A stretch of 64,000 bases of DNA, from assembly GCA_963691885.1 (NCBI GenBank), contig OY829843.1, positions 1,116,001 through 1,180,000 of the forward strand. The letters run 5' to 3'. Shown piece after piece: positions 1 to 8,979 of the stretch (positions are counted from its first letter, which is position 1; each line of letters opens with the position of its first letter). This stretch comes from G963691885 sp963691885. GTDB taxonomy: Bacteria > Pseudomonadota > Alphaproteobacteria > UBA8366 > Aestuariispiraceae. The position numbers were made by a program, and so were the translations under genes. The notes beneath the pieces were generated by a model. It saw nothing but the letters and a program-made list of their open reading frames with translations. It made no database searches and was not told the origin of the DNA.

Positions 1-120
1 CGGAAGGCGGCACCACTGCTTCGGAACGATTAACCGCGACAGGTTGACACAGCTCGCACAGGAATCTGTCGAAACCGGCACAAGTATTGTGAAAAATTCG
101 GGAATCCGGACCGGTTAAGA

Positions 121-150
121 TTGAATCGCAACCCCTAAATTCCATATACT
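121..150 (+). promoter_or_regulatory. Predicted sigma-70 promoter for the Bax-inhibitor-1 gene
   Basis: TTGAAT at 121-126 and TATACT at 145-150 are separated by 18 bases. They lie upstream of the gene that starts at 215 and predict a transcript start near 157. Bases 1-120 hold no gene that I can recognise. Prediction by eye from consensus only. Confidence 0.5.
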
Positions 151-214
151 AGTAACAAATCCGTCTGCCTCAGCAGGTCGGATCATCTTAACTTGAAACG
201 GGTAGGGGTAAAAA

Positions 215-958
215 ATGGCTTTGGATCCTCGCGCTTCCGCAACGACGATGGGGCGTGCTGATAGCCGCGCCGAGTTTGATGCCGGCCTGCGCAGCTATAT
301 GTTAAATGTCTATAACCTGATGGCGCTGGGCGTTGCCTTCACGGGTGTTATCGTCCTTGCGATGGCAAATATGCCAAACCTGATGGCAACAATTGCTGTT
401 GGTCCGATGAAATGGGTGCTGTTTGCCGCCCTGATCGGTATGGGCTTCTTCTCCGGCAAAATCATCACCATGAAATCAGGTGTCGCGGCACAGGCCTTCT
501 ACTGGACCTATTGCGCACTCTGGGGTGCCATGATTTCGCCAATGGTTGCCTTCTTCCTGCAATCGACAGCTGGAACGATGGATGTGGCTCGCGCCTTCTT
601 CATCACCTCTGCAATGTTCGCGGGGATGAGCCTGTTTGGTTACACCACCAAGAAAGATCTCAGCGGTTTCGGTCGCTTTGCCCTGATGGCGGTTATCGGC
701 ATCTTCGTTGCCATGCTGGTCAACGTTTTCTTCATCCAGAGCTCGGCCTTCAGCTTCGGCATCTCGGCTGTGGTTGTTCTGCTGTTCGCCGGCATCACCG
801 CCTGGGAAACCCAGCAGATCAAAAACATGTATGCAGAGCATTATGGTCAGGACGTGATCTCACGCATGGCCATCTTCGGCGCCCTGCAGCTTTATGGCAG
901 CTTCGTTGTGATGTTCATCCACATCCTGAACCTGCTGGGCATGATGCGCAGCGAGTAA
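215..958 (+). CDS. Bax inhibitor-1/YccA family inner-membrane protein
   Basis: A 247-residue polytopic protein. A soluble N-terminus of about 30 residues is followed by roughly seven hydrophobic segments, ending with a short cytosolic tail (MMRSE). The spacing of the segments, the YNLMALG start of the first one and the AWETQQIKNMY stretch before the last are typical of the BI-1 (UPF0005) family, whose bacterial members are proposed ion channels or proteostasis factors (YccA acts on FtsH in E. coli). The start ATG follows GGGTAGGGG. It appears monocistronic, with its own promoter upstream and a hairpin downstream. The family call is firm; the physiological role is not readable from sequence. 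Confidence 0.9.
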   Translation: MALDPRASATTMGRADSRAEFDAGLRSYMLNVYNLMALGVAFTGVIVLAMANMPNLMATIAVGPMKWVLFAALIGMGFFSGKIITMKSGVAAQAFYWTYCALWGAMISPMVAFFLQSTAGTMDVARAFFITSAMFAGMSLFGYTTKKDLSGFGRFALMAVIGIFVAMLVNVFFIQSSAFSFGISAVVVLLFAGITAWETQQIKNMYAEHYGQDVISRMAIFGALQLYGSFVVMFIHILNLLGMMRSE

Positions 959-983
959 TCGCCAAACATCAAGAAAATGCATT

Positions 984-1015
984 GAAGGGACCGGGGAGAA
1001 ATCTCCGGGCCCTTC
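984..1015. terminator. Hairpin between convergent genes
   Basis: GAAGGG (984-989) pairs with CCCTTC (1010-1015), enclosing an imperfect GC-rich inner stem around the loop AAAT. It lies in the 69-base gap between two convergent genes and could terminate from both sides. The following T-run is weak (TCCGTTTAT), so intrinsic termination is only likely. Confidence 0.45.
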
Positions 1016-1027
1016 TCCGTTTATGAT

Positions 1028-2215
1028 TTAGGAAGCCCGTTGCCGGATCGTCAGGGTGAGGACGGCCGCCAGCAGCATGGCCCCCACAGCTACCAGACTG
1101 GGTTCTGTGAAGGATTGTGTCCTGGCGTGGATCAGACCGGCAAAACTGGGCCCGATCATTTGCCCCAAGCCGAACCCGGCTGTCATCCAGGCCAGCGCCG
1201 CCCGTGCATCCCCACGCGCCAGCTCCCTGGCATAGACCAACCCCAGGGCTGTGATCCCCATGAAAGTGCCGCCGAGCAGGACAGACGCGATAAGGACAGG
1301 CACCGGCCCTTCGCCCAAAACACTCAGCGCGACCCCCATGGCCAGCGTCAAACAGGCCAGAACATAGGCGGTGCGCAACGAAGACCGGTTAGAAACCCAG
1401 GTCCAGAACGCAATCGACGGGATGCCCGCCAAGCCGACCGCCAGCCAGAACCATGCCTCATAGGGGCGCAAGACATCACTTTCCCGCGCCATGGCAGAGA
1501 GGAACGTCGCGGTAATGACATAACCGAACCCGAATAAGGTATAGGCCGTAACCAGGGTCACGATGTTCCGGTTCAGGGCTGATCCCGTCACCGCATCGTC
1601 ATCCGGCCTAACCCCTGTGCCCCGCGGGATCGCCCAAAGCGCTACCAGAAACGCGAGAAGGGAGAACAGGCCACCGATCAGCCACATCTCGCGCCAGCCA
1701 CCACCCATGGCCTCAATCGCAAAAACCATCACGGCGGATAGGGCGATACCCGCCCCGACACCGGCGAAATGAACACCGGACAGATGCATATCACCGGCTG
1801 CGATCAAGCGCTCCAGGATCAGGGTTGAGACATAGACCAGAACAAAGGCACTTGCGACGCCCCCCAGAAACCGGGCCGTCGCATAAAACCAGACATCACC
1901 CCCAAGCCCCATCGCCGCCGTTGTCACGACGCTCAGCATCAGGGCCAGCAGCAACCAGCGCCGCCGCGATCCCGGCAGGGCAAAGAGGGCAGCGGCCAGC
2001 GCCCCGATCAGATAACCGATGAAATTGGCAGAGGCGACATTGCCCGCCGAGACCGGGGTCAACACCTCGTAAGACACCATATAGGGCAGGATCGGGGTAT
2101 AGAGGAACCGGCCAATGCCCATCCCGGCCGCCATGACCAGTGCACCGCCTAGAACCATCGTGATTGAACTGCCCGACCGCTGCATTGAAATCCCCGTGTC
2201 TGGGGCAGCGGACAT
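1028..2215 (-). CDS. MFS transporter of the YbfB/YjiJ type
   Basis: A 395-residue protein with about 12 hydrophobic helices. It has the YbfB/YjiJ-like opening GMGIGRFLYTPILPYM in helix 1 and an MFS-like loop between helices 2 and 3 (LPGSRRRWLL). The substrate of this family is generally unknown. The start is uncertain: ATG at 2215 has no clear Shine-Dalgarno, whereas the in-frame ATG at 2185 (MQRSGSS) is preceded by ACGGGGAT at good spacing and would remove ten residues. The gene faces the BI-1 gene and diverges from the rpmI operon, with 299 bases between this start and rpmI. Confidence 0.85.
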   Translation of the reverse strand: MSAAPDTGISMQRSGSSITMVLGGALVMAAGMGIGRFLYTPILPYMVSYEVLTPVSAGNVASANFIGYLIGALAAALFALPGSRRRWLLLALMLSVVTTAAMGLGGDVWFYATARFLGGVASAFVLVYVSTLILERLIAAGDMHLSGVHFAGVGAGIALSAVMVFAIEAMGGGWREMWLIGGLFSLLAFLVALWAIPRGTGVRPDDDAVTGSALNRNIVTLVTAYTLFGFGYVITATFLSAMARESDVLRPYEAWFWLAVGLAGIPSIAFWTWVSNRSSLRTAYVLACLTLAMGVALSVLGEGPVPVLIASVLLGGTFMGITALGLVYARELARGDARAALAWMTAGFGLGQMIGPSFAGLIHARTQSFTEPSLVAVGAMLLAAVLTLTIRQRAS

Positions 2216-2320
2216 GTGTCAGATCGGCCCGCGCGTCACCCCCGTGCGGATGTACAACACCACCCCGACGCTGAAAACGCTTTATTATTGATCTCACAAG
2301 ACAAAACAGGCCGTCAGGGC

Positions 2321-2349
2321 TTGCAACGTGGTCTTCTGTCTCGTATAAC
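2321..2349 (+). promoter_or_regulatory. Predicted sigma-70 promoter of rpmI-rplT
   Basis: TTGCAA (2321-2326) and TATAAC (2344-2349) are separated by exactly 17 bases. They predict a transcript start near 2356 and hence a leader of about 160 nt before rpmI. The leader contains a GGCCG/CGGCC hairpin at 2469-2488 shortly before the ribosome binding site AAGGAG (2503-2508). The interval 2216-2514 holds no other gene that I can see. Confidence 0.55.
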
Positions 2350-2514
2350 CCGCGCTCATCTGTTCGCACCAATGATCGGCGGATGAAGAGCAGGATGGAT
2401 CGGGCCAATTGGGTATGCCCATTCATTCAAAAACCACGAAAGGCAGGAGATGGGTTCTCTCTCTTGCTGGCCGATTGAAAAACCGGCCCACCAACCTTCT
2501 TGAAGGAGATGAAA

Positions 2515-2712
2515 ATGCCCAAATTGAAGACCAAGAGCTCCGCCAAAAAGCGGTTCAAAGTAACCGGAACCGGCAAGGTGCGTTTTTACTCTGCCTATCT
2601 GCGCCATGGCACGTCCAAGCGCCCGCAGAAAATGAAACGCCAGAACCGGGGCAGCCAGATTCTCTGTGCAGCAGATGCACGGATCGTCAAGGAAAACTGG
2701 CTGCGCGGCTAA
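2515..2712 (+). CDS. rpmI: 50S ribosomal protein L35
   Basis: A 65-residue basic protein starting MPKLKTKSSAKKRFKVTGTG, which is the L35 signature. It ends in VKENWLRG. I chose the ATG at 2515 because it gives the conserved MPK start and AAGGAG lies 6 bases upstream; an ATG at 2500 would place extra residues before it and overlap the ribosome binding site. It is the first gene of rpmI-rplT, and pheS follows. infC, which precedes rpmI in many bacteria, is not next to it here. L20 autoregulation of this operon is known in other bacteria; here it is inference only. Confidence 0.97.
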   Translation: MPKLKTKSSAKKRFKVTGTGKVRFYSAYLRHGTSKRPQKMKRQNRGSQILCAADARIVKENWLRG

Positions 2713-2766
2713 CCGCCTTCGCACTCAGAATTTTGAACACAGCTTAAAGCATCAGGAGCACGCATT

Positions 2767-3135
2767 ATGGCACGCGTAACAAACGGCAAGACGCGCCAAG
2801 CCCGTCACAAGAAAATTCTCAAGCAGGCGAAAGGCTATTACGGCCGCCGCAAAAACACCATCCGTGTCGCCATGCAGGCGGTCGAGAAGGCCGGTCAATA
2901 CGCATACCGCGACCGTCGCACGAAGAAGCGCGATTTCCGCGGTCTCTGGATTCAGCGCATCAACGCCGCTGTCCGGGACGTGACCGACAATGAAATGACC
3001 TATGCCCGTTTCATGGATGGTGTAAACAAGGCCGGGATCGAACTGGACCGCAAGGTTCTGGCAGATCTCGCCGTGCATGAGCCGGAAGCCTTTAAGGCCA
3101 TCGTGTCTCAGGCACAGGCCGCCGTCGCGAAGTAA
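2767..3135 (+). CDS. rplT: 50S ribosomal protein L20
   Basis: A 122-residue basic protein beginning MARVTNGKTRQARHKKILKQ with AKGYYGRRKNTIRVA following, the diagnostic N-terminus of L20, a primary 23S rRNA binding protein needed for early 50S assembly. Length is close to the family norm of about 118. It lies 54 bases after rpmI, so the two are surely co-transcribed. The ribosome binding site is AGGAG at 2755-2759. Two hairpins follow it before pheS, so read-through into pheS may be limited. Confidence 0.97.
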   Translation: MARVTNGKTRQARHKKILKQAKGYYGRRKNTIRVAMQAVEKAGQYAYRDRRTKKRDFRGLWIQRINAAVRDVTDNEMTYARFMDGVNKAGIELDRKVLADLAVHEPEAFKAIVSQAQAAVAK

Positions 3136-3141
3136 GTTTAT

Positions 3142-3206
3142 TTGTCGGGTTTTCCGACAAAACACTAATCGGTCAGCCCGCCTGAGAGCGTTTCTCTCGG
3201 CGGGCT
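3142..3206 (+). terminator. Tandem hairpins between rplT and pheS
   Basis: Hairpin 1: TTGTCGG (3142-3148) pairs with CCGACAA (3154-3160) around a 5-nt loop. Hairpin 2: AGCCCGCC (3175-3182) pairs with GGCGGGCT (3199-3206), with an inner GAGAG/CTCTC stem, followed by CACTTGTTTTTGC. The second resembles a rho-independent terminator or attenuator that would partly separate ribosomal-protein from pheS expression. No leader peptide with a phenylalanine run is visible here, so classical Phe attenuation is not supported. Confidence 0.6.
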
Positions 3207-3245
3207 CACTTGTTTTTGCAGTGATAGAGTATTAGGGGTGTAGAG

Positions 3246-4331
3246 ATGTCGGGTGACATTGATCAGTTGAAATCAGACCTTCTGGCGCAGGTTGAGGCCG
3301 CGGGCAATTTGGCGGATCTGGACGCGTCGCGGGTTGCAGCACTGGGCAAGAAAGGGGCGATCACAGCCGCGATGAAAGGGCTGGGAAAACTTGACCCGGA
3401 CGCCCGGAAAGAAGCTGGTCAGGCCCTCAATGCGTTGAAGGATGTTGTTGCGGACGCCATTGAGGCCCGCAAGAGCGCCCTTGAAGCAGCCGAACTGGAT
3501 GCCCGCCTGGCCGATGAAAAGCTGGACATGACCCTGCCGATCCGGCCAGAGCTGAACGGCAAGCTGCACCCGATCAGCCAGACCATGGATGAGGTGATCG
3601 CCATCTTCGGCTCCATGGGTCTGTCGGTGCGCGAAGGGCCGAACATCGAAGATGATTTCCACAACTTCACGGCACTTAATATTCCAGCTGAACATCCAGC
3701 CCGCCAGATGATGGATACCTTCTATCTGCAGGATGAAAACGGCGAGCCGGATTTCGAGAAGGTGCTGCGCACCCATACATCGCCGGTTCAGGTTCGCACC
3801 ATGCAGACCGAAAAGCCGCCCATCCGCATCATCGCGCCGGGCCGCACCTATCGCTCTGACTATGACGCGACCCATACGCCGATGTTCCATCAGGTCGAAG
3901 GGCTGGTGATTGATCGCGACATCACTTTCGGTCATCTCAAGGGATGCCTGCAGGAATTCCTGTCCGCCTATTTTGAGGTCGACAATGTGCCCCTGCGCTT
4001 CCGGCCCAGCTATTTCCCCTTCACGGAACCCAGCGCTGAGGTCGATATCGGCTGCTCCCGCAAAGGGGGCGAGCTGAAAATCGGTGAAGGCGATGACTGG
4101 CTGGAGATCCTGGGATCCGGCATGGTGCATCCCAATGTGCTGCGCCATTGCGGGATCGACCCGGAGGAATATCAGGGTTTCGCCTTCGGCATGGGGATTG
4201 AGCGGATTGCCATGCTGAAATACGGCATTCCCGATCTGCGCACCTTCTATGAGGCCGATGCCCGTTGGCTGAACCATTATGGCTTCGCCCCGCTGGAGGT
4301 CGCCACCCTCACCCGCGGCCTCACCCCCTGA
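3246..4331 (+). CDS. pheS: Phenylalanyl-tRNA synthetase alpha subunit
   Basis: A 361-residue class II synthetase subunit that charges tRNA-Phe as an alpha2-beta2 complex with PheT. An N-terminal helical tRNA-binding region (about 1-100) precedes the catalytic core. Class II motif 2 is seen as APGRTYRSDYDATHTPMFHQ, and motif 3 as GFAFGMGIERIAMLKYGIPD near the C-terminus. FRPSYFPFTEPSAEVD and the GCSRKGG loop are typical of PheS. The start ATG follows AGGGGTGTAGAG. A strong terminator follows directly. Its partner pheT is 7.9 kb away at 12220 on the same strand rather than adjacent. Confidence 0.97.
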   Translation: MSGDIDQLKSDLLAQVEAAGNLADLDASRVAALGKKGAITAAMKGLGKLDPDARKEAGQALNALKDVVADAIEARKSALEAAELDARLADEKLDMTLPIRPELNGKLHPISQTMDEVIAIFGSMGLSVREGPNIEDDFHNFTALNIPAEHPARQMMDTFYLQDENGEPDFEKVLRTHTSPVQVRTMQTEKPPIRIIAPGRTYRSDYDATHTPMFHQVEGLVIDRDITFGHLKGCLQEFLSAYFEVDNVPLRFRPSYFPFTEPSAEVDIGCSRKGGELKIGEGDDWLEILGSGMVHPNVLRHCGIDPEEYQGFAFGMGIERIAMLKYGIPDLRTFYEADARWLNHYGFAPLEVATLTRGLTP

Positions 4332-4351
4332 TCAACCTCATTGAAATGAAG

Positions 4352-4378
4352 AAGGGCCTCACTGTAGAGGCCCTTTTT
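4352..4378 (+). terminator. Rho-independent terminator after pheS
   Basis: AAGGGCCTC (4352-4360) pairs with GAGGCCCTT (4367-4375) around the loop ACTGTA, with a T-run overlapping 4374-4378. It lies 20 bases after the pheS stop and before the convergent autotransporter gene. Confidence 0.85.
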
Positions 4379-4404
4379 CGGTCGGAACCGTGTGACGTTG
4401 TCTG

Positions 4405-7400
4405 TTAAAAGCGCAGCTTCCCTTCCACCTTGCCGGAATGAGAGAGGTAATCGCTCTTGATCTCGGCATCGTAATTGGCACCGATTGACCATGTATCGGT
4501 ATCCCAAGTCAGGCCGACCCCGCCATCCAGACTGAACCGTACCGGATCGACCCCGTCCACATTGAAGGCGGCACCGCCCCCGGTGAAACGGGCCGTGGCA
4601 TTGGCACTGTCACCCACCAGGTCATAACCGACACCAAGACTGACCTCCGGGATCAAGCGGCCGCCATTCTGTTCAATCTCCTTCAACAAGGTCCCGCGAA
4701 GAGACGCGACGACAATGTCAATATCATCCGGATCGACAACCTGGCTGACCCCGCCAGCACCAGTCTCGGTGTAGGAATCGGTTGAGACGGATGTCCAGCT
4801 TAACCCCACTTCCGGCCCCAGATAGAGGCCATCACCAAGGTTAAGGGATGTGCCAGCATAGGCAGCTGCAAACACCTGATCGCTGTCAAAATCTGCTGTT
4901 GCCGTACGGTCAAGACCGCCGAAATTGATCACCCGGCTGCTCTCATTGCTGTTCGTCGCATAACCGACAAACCCTTCGGCATAGAACCCACTAAAGTCAT
5001 AATCTCCATATAGGGTGATCTGGTAGGAGTCGATATCCAGTTCAGATTGTCCGGCCCCGTCCCCTTCAACATCCGATGTTGCCCAGGCACCGGCAATACC
5101 GACCCGCGCCTCATCCGTCGCGGCGGTATCAACGCCAAAGGCAAAGCCATAGGTATCAGCTTCATACCCCGCAACACCGTCACGATCATCCTGATCGGCG
5201 AGGTTAAAGAAGGGTCGCAACCAGACGGCGGAGGAAAGCGCCCCATCCCCGGTCGCAAAACCACTGGCCGCATTTTCGGCAACAGTGGTAAAACCGTCAC
5301 CCCCACGCATCGCGGTCAGCCGGTCCGAAATTGTGGAACGGATCTGTTCACCCGCCTGTACCACAACATCGGAACTGGCCGATAATGCATCCTTCTGAAC
5401 ACCCAGCTGTTCGGCGGCGTTCCGTTGTTCAGTGGGGGTGCCGATGTTCAAAATCGTGCTTAACGCAACATCCAGTTCACCACCCGGCGTCATTGCGTCC
5501 TGCACCCGTTGAAGCGCCTGGGCAGTATCAAGGTCAACGCCGAGTTCCGCCGCCGCCTCCCCCGCCGATTTCCGGGACGCGGTGAGGGTGAGGTCACTGC
5601 CGCCATTTTCCAGGGCGAATTCAAACGAGACGAGTGCGGTCTCATTCACTGTTAGCGCAGCAAACTGACCATTGGTGATGGGTGGACTGTTACCGACAAC
5701 AAGGGCCGTACCTTCGGTAAAAGAACTAGGCACAAACACAGTGATCGTTTCTGGGTCTGCAGCTGTGTTACTGCCCGCCTTCACTGTTACGAGCGTGTAG
5801 TCCGTCGTCAGTATTGCCGTGGGCACCGGCGCGGTTGCATCCGCAATGGCCGGTGCCCCCAGGATGATGTTCGATCCTTCCTCCAGTCTGATCGTATCCA
5901 GATCATTTCCGGCTTGGTCAAACTGCACGATGGCGTTCTGATGGACATCGACGAAAGGTTTATTGGTTACCTTGTCCCTGAAAGTGGCCGTGCTGCCCCC
6001 TTCAACCGATTCATGTGATACGCCAGCTGTGCTGAGATCGCCAAACAGATCCCATTGTCCCCCGACAACCTCAACCCTTTCAACGTTTCGAAAATTCCCA
6101 AAATTCTCACTTTGCACCGCCGTCTGGGTCGAGTTCAGCCGCAATATGTCAATGCCCCAATCGAAATCAACAAGGCCGGTGGTGCTGACCGCACCGGCGG
6201 CCGTGTCCCTTCCAATCTGGGAGGAAGTGGTGATCATCAGAACATCGTCACCGCCGCTAAATTCGATGGCATTGTCGCTCGGATCCGTACCGTTGGTCCA
6301 AACACGGGACCCTGCATTCAGGGTGACAGTAGAAGTATCTGCATTGTCGACGAAAATCCCGTAAACGCCCCCTGAAACATGGCCTGAAACAGTGATATCC
6401 ACGGTGCCGGTTCCGTTGTGATTGGCAAATATGCCGGTACCCCCACTCGAAACATCGCCGTATGCCTTAATTGCGATGTTGCCGACGGAGGAATTGTTAT
6501 CAAGGTCCGCCTCGATACCGAAGTTGAAATTCTGGTCGCCGCCGGTCACCCCCTGGCTGGTAATCAAAATCGATCCGGTACCTTCATTCCGGGCGCGAAT
6601 ACCGATATCCCCGCCTGAGACATCACCCTTTGCATCAATAGAGATGTTGCCAACTGCAGTATCGTTATCAATCAACGCAACGACACCATATCCGGATGCA
6701 CCAGTAACACCCTGACTGCTGATCGAAATTGATCCCCTACTCCCATTCAGGGCGCGGATTCCACGAGTCTCACCGGACACATCCCCCTGTGCATTAACGG
6801 TGATGTTTGCCGAAGTTGTCTTAACCGCCGAAGTAGTGCTGCTTATGGCTGCGTCTATACCGTCATCGGCTGCGCCCTTGACCCCCTGGCTGGTGATACT
6901 AATTGCTCCCTCACCAAAATTTCTGGCGTAAATACCTTCGTCCCCACCTGAAACATCACCAGATGTTTCAATAACAATATCTCCGATCGAGTTCGAATCG
7001 CCAATCATGGCAAATATGCCATCGGTGTTCATGCCAGTTGCGGTTATATCGGGTCCATTCGCACCGGATGTGACCGTGATCGCTTGATTGGAGTCAATGG
7101 AAATACCGCTGGCATCCTGCACCGTTATGTCGCTGGCACCCGACAAATCCAGAACGGTGATCACATTGGAATCCCTGTTTGTGCCACCGCCCGGACTGAA
7201 CACCAGCGGGCCATCAGGATCACCGGTAATTGTCAGGGTCTGTGTCGGAGGTGAGCCACTGAGCACCTCGTCGGCATTGGCTTGTCCCGCCGGGGTAAGG
7301 GTGAGGGCAAGGGCAAAGGCGGAGGCCGAAATCCCGCCCAGCAAAGCCCGGCGCAGCGGCGCGCAGGTCCGTTTTACTCGCTTTGAACGGGCCGCTCTGC

Positions 7401-7455
7401 CCGTCTGGTCCGCCGTTCCAGTTTCTGCATTTGCAAGATCTGTATTTATTATCAT
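4405..7455 (-). CDS. Autotransporter (type Va) with repeat passenger and C-terminal beta-barrel
   Basis: About 1016 residues. A long signal region (about 61 residues, basic N-part SKRVKRTCAPLRRALLG, hydrophobic core, cleavage near GQANA) is followed by a repeat-rich passenger predicted to fold as beta-helix. A central helical linker follows, and the last ~290 residues form an autotransporter barrel that starts near AVWLRPFF and ends in the outer-membrane signal GKLRF with terminal Phe. I prefer ATG at 7455 over the upstream TTG at 7473 because GAAGGG lies about ten bases before it. No protease or esterase motif is visible, so an adhesin-like role is inference. It is convergent with pheS and diverges from the TIGR03032-type gene. 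Confidence 0.85.
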   Translation of the reverse strand: MIINTDLANAETGTADQTGRAARSKRVKRTCAPLRRALLGGISASAFALALTLTPAGQANADEVLSGSPPTQTLTITGDPDGPLVFSPGGGTNRDSNVITVLDLSGASDITVQDASGISIDSNQAITVTSGANGPDITATGMNTDGIFAMIGDSNSIGDIVIETSGDVSGGDEGIYARNFGEGAISITSQGVKGAADDGIDAAISSTTSAVKTTSANITVNAQGDVSGETRGIRALNGSRGSISISSQGVTGASGYGVVALIDNDTAVGNISIDAKGDVSGGDIGIRARNEGTGSILITSQGVTGGDQNFNFGIEADLDNNSSVGNIAIKAYGDVSSGGTGIFANHNGTGTVDITVSGHVSGGVYGIFVDNADTSTVTLNAGSRVWTNGTDPSDNAIEFSGGDDVLMITTSSQIGRDTAAGAVSTTGLVDFDWGIDILRLNSTQTAVQSENFGNFRNVERVEVVGGQWDLFGDLSTAGVSHESVEGGSTATFRDKVTNKPFVDVHQNAIVQFDQAGNDLDTIRLEEGSNIILGAPAIADATAPVPTAILTTDYTLVTVKAGSNTAADPETITVFVPSSFTEGTALVVGNSPPITNGQFAALTVNETALVSFEFALENGGSDLTLTASRKSAGEAAAELGVDLDTAQALQRVQDAMTPGGELDVALSTILNIGTPTEQRNAAEQLGVQKDALSASSDVVVQAGEQIRSTISDRLTAMRGGDGFTTVAENAASGFATGDGALSSAVWLRPFFNLADQDDRDGVAGYEADTYGFAFGVDTAATDEARVGIAGAWATSDVEGDGAGQSELDIDSYQITLYGDYDFSGFYAEGFVGYATNSNESSRVINFGGLDRTATADFDSDQVFAAAYAGTSLNLGDGLYLGPEVGLSWTSVSTDSYTETGAGGVSQVVDPDDIDIVVASLRGTLLKEIEQNGGRLIPEVSLGVGYDLVGDSANATARFTGGGAAFNVDGVDPVRFSLDGGVGLTWDTDTWSIGANYDAEIKSDYLSHSGKVEGKLRF
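6310..6960 (-). repeat. Four degenerate 50-58-residue repeats in the autotransporter passenger
   Basis: Each unit opens with GDVSGG or a variant, continues with GI.A.N.G.GSI.I.SQGV.G, then an acidic Asn-rich stretch and a final strand such as NISIDAK. Units begin at about residues 166, 224, 277 and 333 of the ATG-start protein and are about 58, 53, 56 and 50 residues long. The pattern suggests stacked beta-helix coils with variable loops. The repeats are protein-level and diverged at DNA level. Confidence 0.75.
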
Positions 7456-7727
7456 CGCATTAAAACCCTTCAAAAAACCCCGGAACTAATTTCGCGCCGA
7501 CCCGACTGACTTGCCAAAATCTTCAGCGTTCAATAATAATTATTTAAGTTTATTTTATTGGTTCTAATTACGCATCATGTCTGATTTCTTACGCTCAAGA
7601 TCAAAACAAATCAAAGAATTAATGCACTATAAGACTAATTTTAATAGTTATTTAAGGTGAAACGTTATTCTGTTGTCCGACTGCAACAAGTGCCAATCCC
7701 CTTAATTAGTTATAAAGGACTAAAGAT

Positions 7728-8900
7728 ATGGACGCGAAAGGTCCGGATATATTGGATGGATTGGGGCAGTCAGACATCGAAACGGCTGGGGCTTCAGACA
7801 CGCAGGATGCGCGAGCCGACCTGGCTGAGAGGGCTGAAAAAGAGGAGAAGGCGGGCAATCAGGTGGAATGGTCAGTTTCCGCCGGCCTAACAGGGTTCCT
7901 GGCTCAAAACAGCATTTCCTTTGGCTTTACATCCTACCAATCGGGACGGCTCTATCTGGTTGGACGCGACCCCAAGGGCGGCATCCATATCAATGAGCGG
8001 CAATTTCCGCATGCGATGGGCCTGACCGGGGATCGGGACAGCCTGTGGCTGGTCACGCAGCACCAAATTTATCGTTTCGCCAATCCCCTGCGCCCGGGCG
8101 AGATCGGCAATGGCACCTATGACACAATCTATACCCCGCGCGAGGTTCTGGTAACCGGGGCGCTGGACGGCCATGATATCGGGCTGGACGTCAAGGGGCG
8201 GCCCATATTTGTCAATACACGGTGGAACTGTCTGGCCGCGCCATCGGAAACCCATTCCTTTAAACCGCTATGGAAGCCACCCTTTATCAGCACCCTGATT
8301 GATGAGGATCGCTGCCATCTGAACGGGTTGGCGATGGCTGAAGGGGGTGAGGCCGGATATGTCACGGCGGTCAGCCGTTCGGACACAATTGACGGTTGGC
8401 GCGACCGACGCGACAAAGGCGGCGTTTTGATTGATGTGAAGGCGGACAAGGTGCTGCTCTCAAACCTGTCAATGCCCCATTCGCCCCGCCTGCACCAGGA
8501 TAAAGTCTGGTTGCTGAATTCAGGGACCGGCGATTTGGGATTTGTCGACCCGGCATCAAAGAAACCAAAATTTGAGCCGGTGACCTTTTGCCCTGGTTTT
8601 GCGCGCGGCCTGTCCTTTCATGGGGATTACGCCTTTGTCGGGTTAAGCAAGCCGCGCTACAAACGCTTTGAAGGCCTGGCGCTGGACAATCGACTGGCGG
8701 AGAAGGATACAGACCCCTGGTGCGGCGTGCAGGTGATCGATATCCGCAATGGAAAGGTCGTTGAATGGATCCGCTTGGATGGGACGGTTGCAGAACTGTA
8801 TGACGTCGCTGTGCTGCCGGATGTTACAACGGCCATGGCACTCACCCTGAATTCCGGGGAACTGATCACTCTGATCACGGTGGAAGATCACCAGCTATGA
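7728..8900 (+). CDS. TIGR03032/DUF4915-type conserved protein
   Basis: A 390-residue protein. After a charged, low-complexity N-terminus of about 40 residues it carries the conserved block with FLAQNSISFGFTSYQSGRL, FPHAMGLT, TGALDGHDIG, NTRWNCLA, CHLNGLAM, LSMPHSPRLH and CPGFARGLSF, in the order I associate with TIGR03032. These read like successive blades of a beta-propeller. No signal peptide is visible. Function is unknown. AAAGGA precedes the ATG by a few bases. The gene is divergent from the autotransporter across 272 AT-rich bases (7456-7727) that probably hold both promoters. The family assignment is from memory of the motif order. Confidence 0.75.
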   Translation: MDAKGPDILDGLGQSDIETAGASDTQDARADLAERAEKEEKAGNQVEWSVSAGLTGFLAQNSISFGFTSYQSGRLYLVGRDPKGGIHINERQFPHAMGLTGDRDSLWLVTQHQIYRFANPLRPGEIGNGTYDTIYTPREVLVTGALDGHDIGLDVKGRPIFVNTRWNCLAAPSETHSFKPLWKPPFISTLIDEDRCHLNGLAMAEGGEAGYVTAVSRSDTIDGWRDRRDKGGVLIDVKADKVLLSNLSMPHSPRLHQDKVWLLNSGTGDLGFVDPASKKPKFEPVTFCPGFARGLSFHGDYAFVGLSKPRYKRFEGLALDNRLAEKDTDPWCGVQVIDIRNGKVVEWIRLDGTVAELYDVAVLPDVTTAMALTLNSGELITLITVEDHQL

Positions 8901-8979
8901 CCCATCGAAAGCATTGATCCATTGAGACTGGGCCCTCTAAACTATTCGGGTAAATCAAAGGTTTTGGACGGGTGTAGTA

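Noticed and set aside
3142..3206. Phenylalanine leader-peptide attenuator before pheS
   Set aside because: Two hairpins exist, but no short frame with a start codon and a run of Phe codons precedes them, so classical attenuation is not supported.
4277..4507. 76-codon minus-strand frame over the pheS end and the autotransporter end
   Set aside because: Shadow frame of two real genes; it crosses the pheS terminator.
6310..6960. CRISPR-like or satellite repeat in the autotransporter region
   Set aside because: The periodicity exists at protein level only; repeat units differ in length and DNA sequence, and the region is one open frame.
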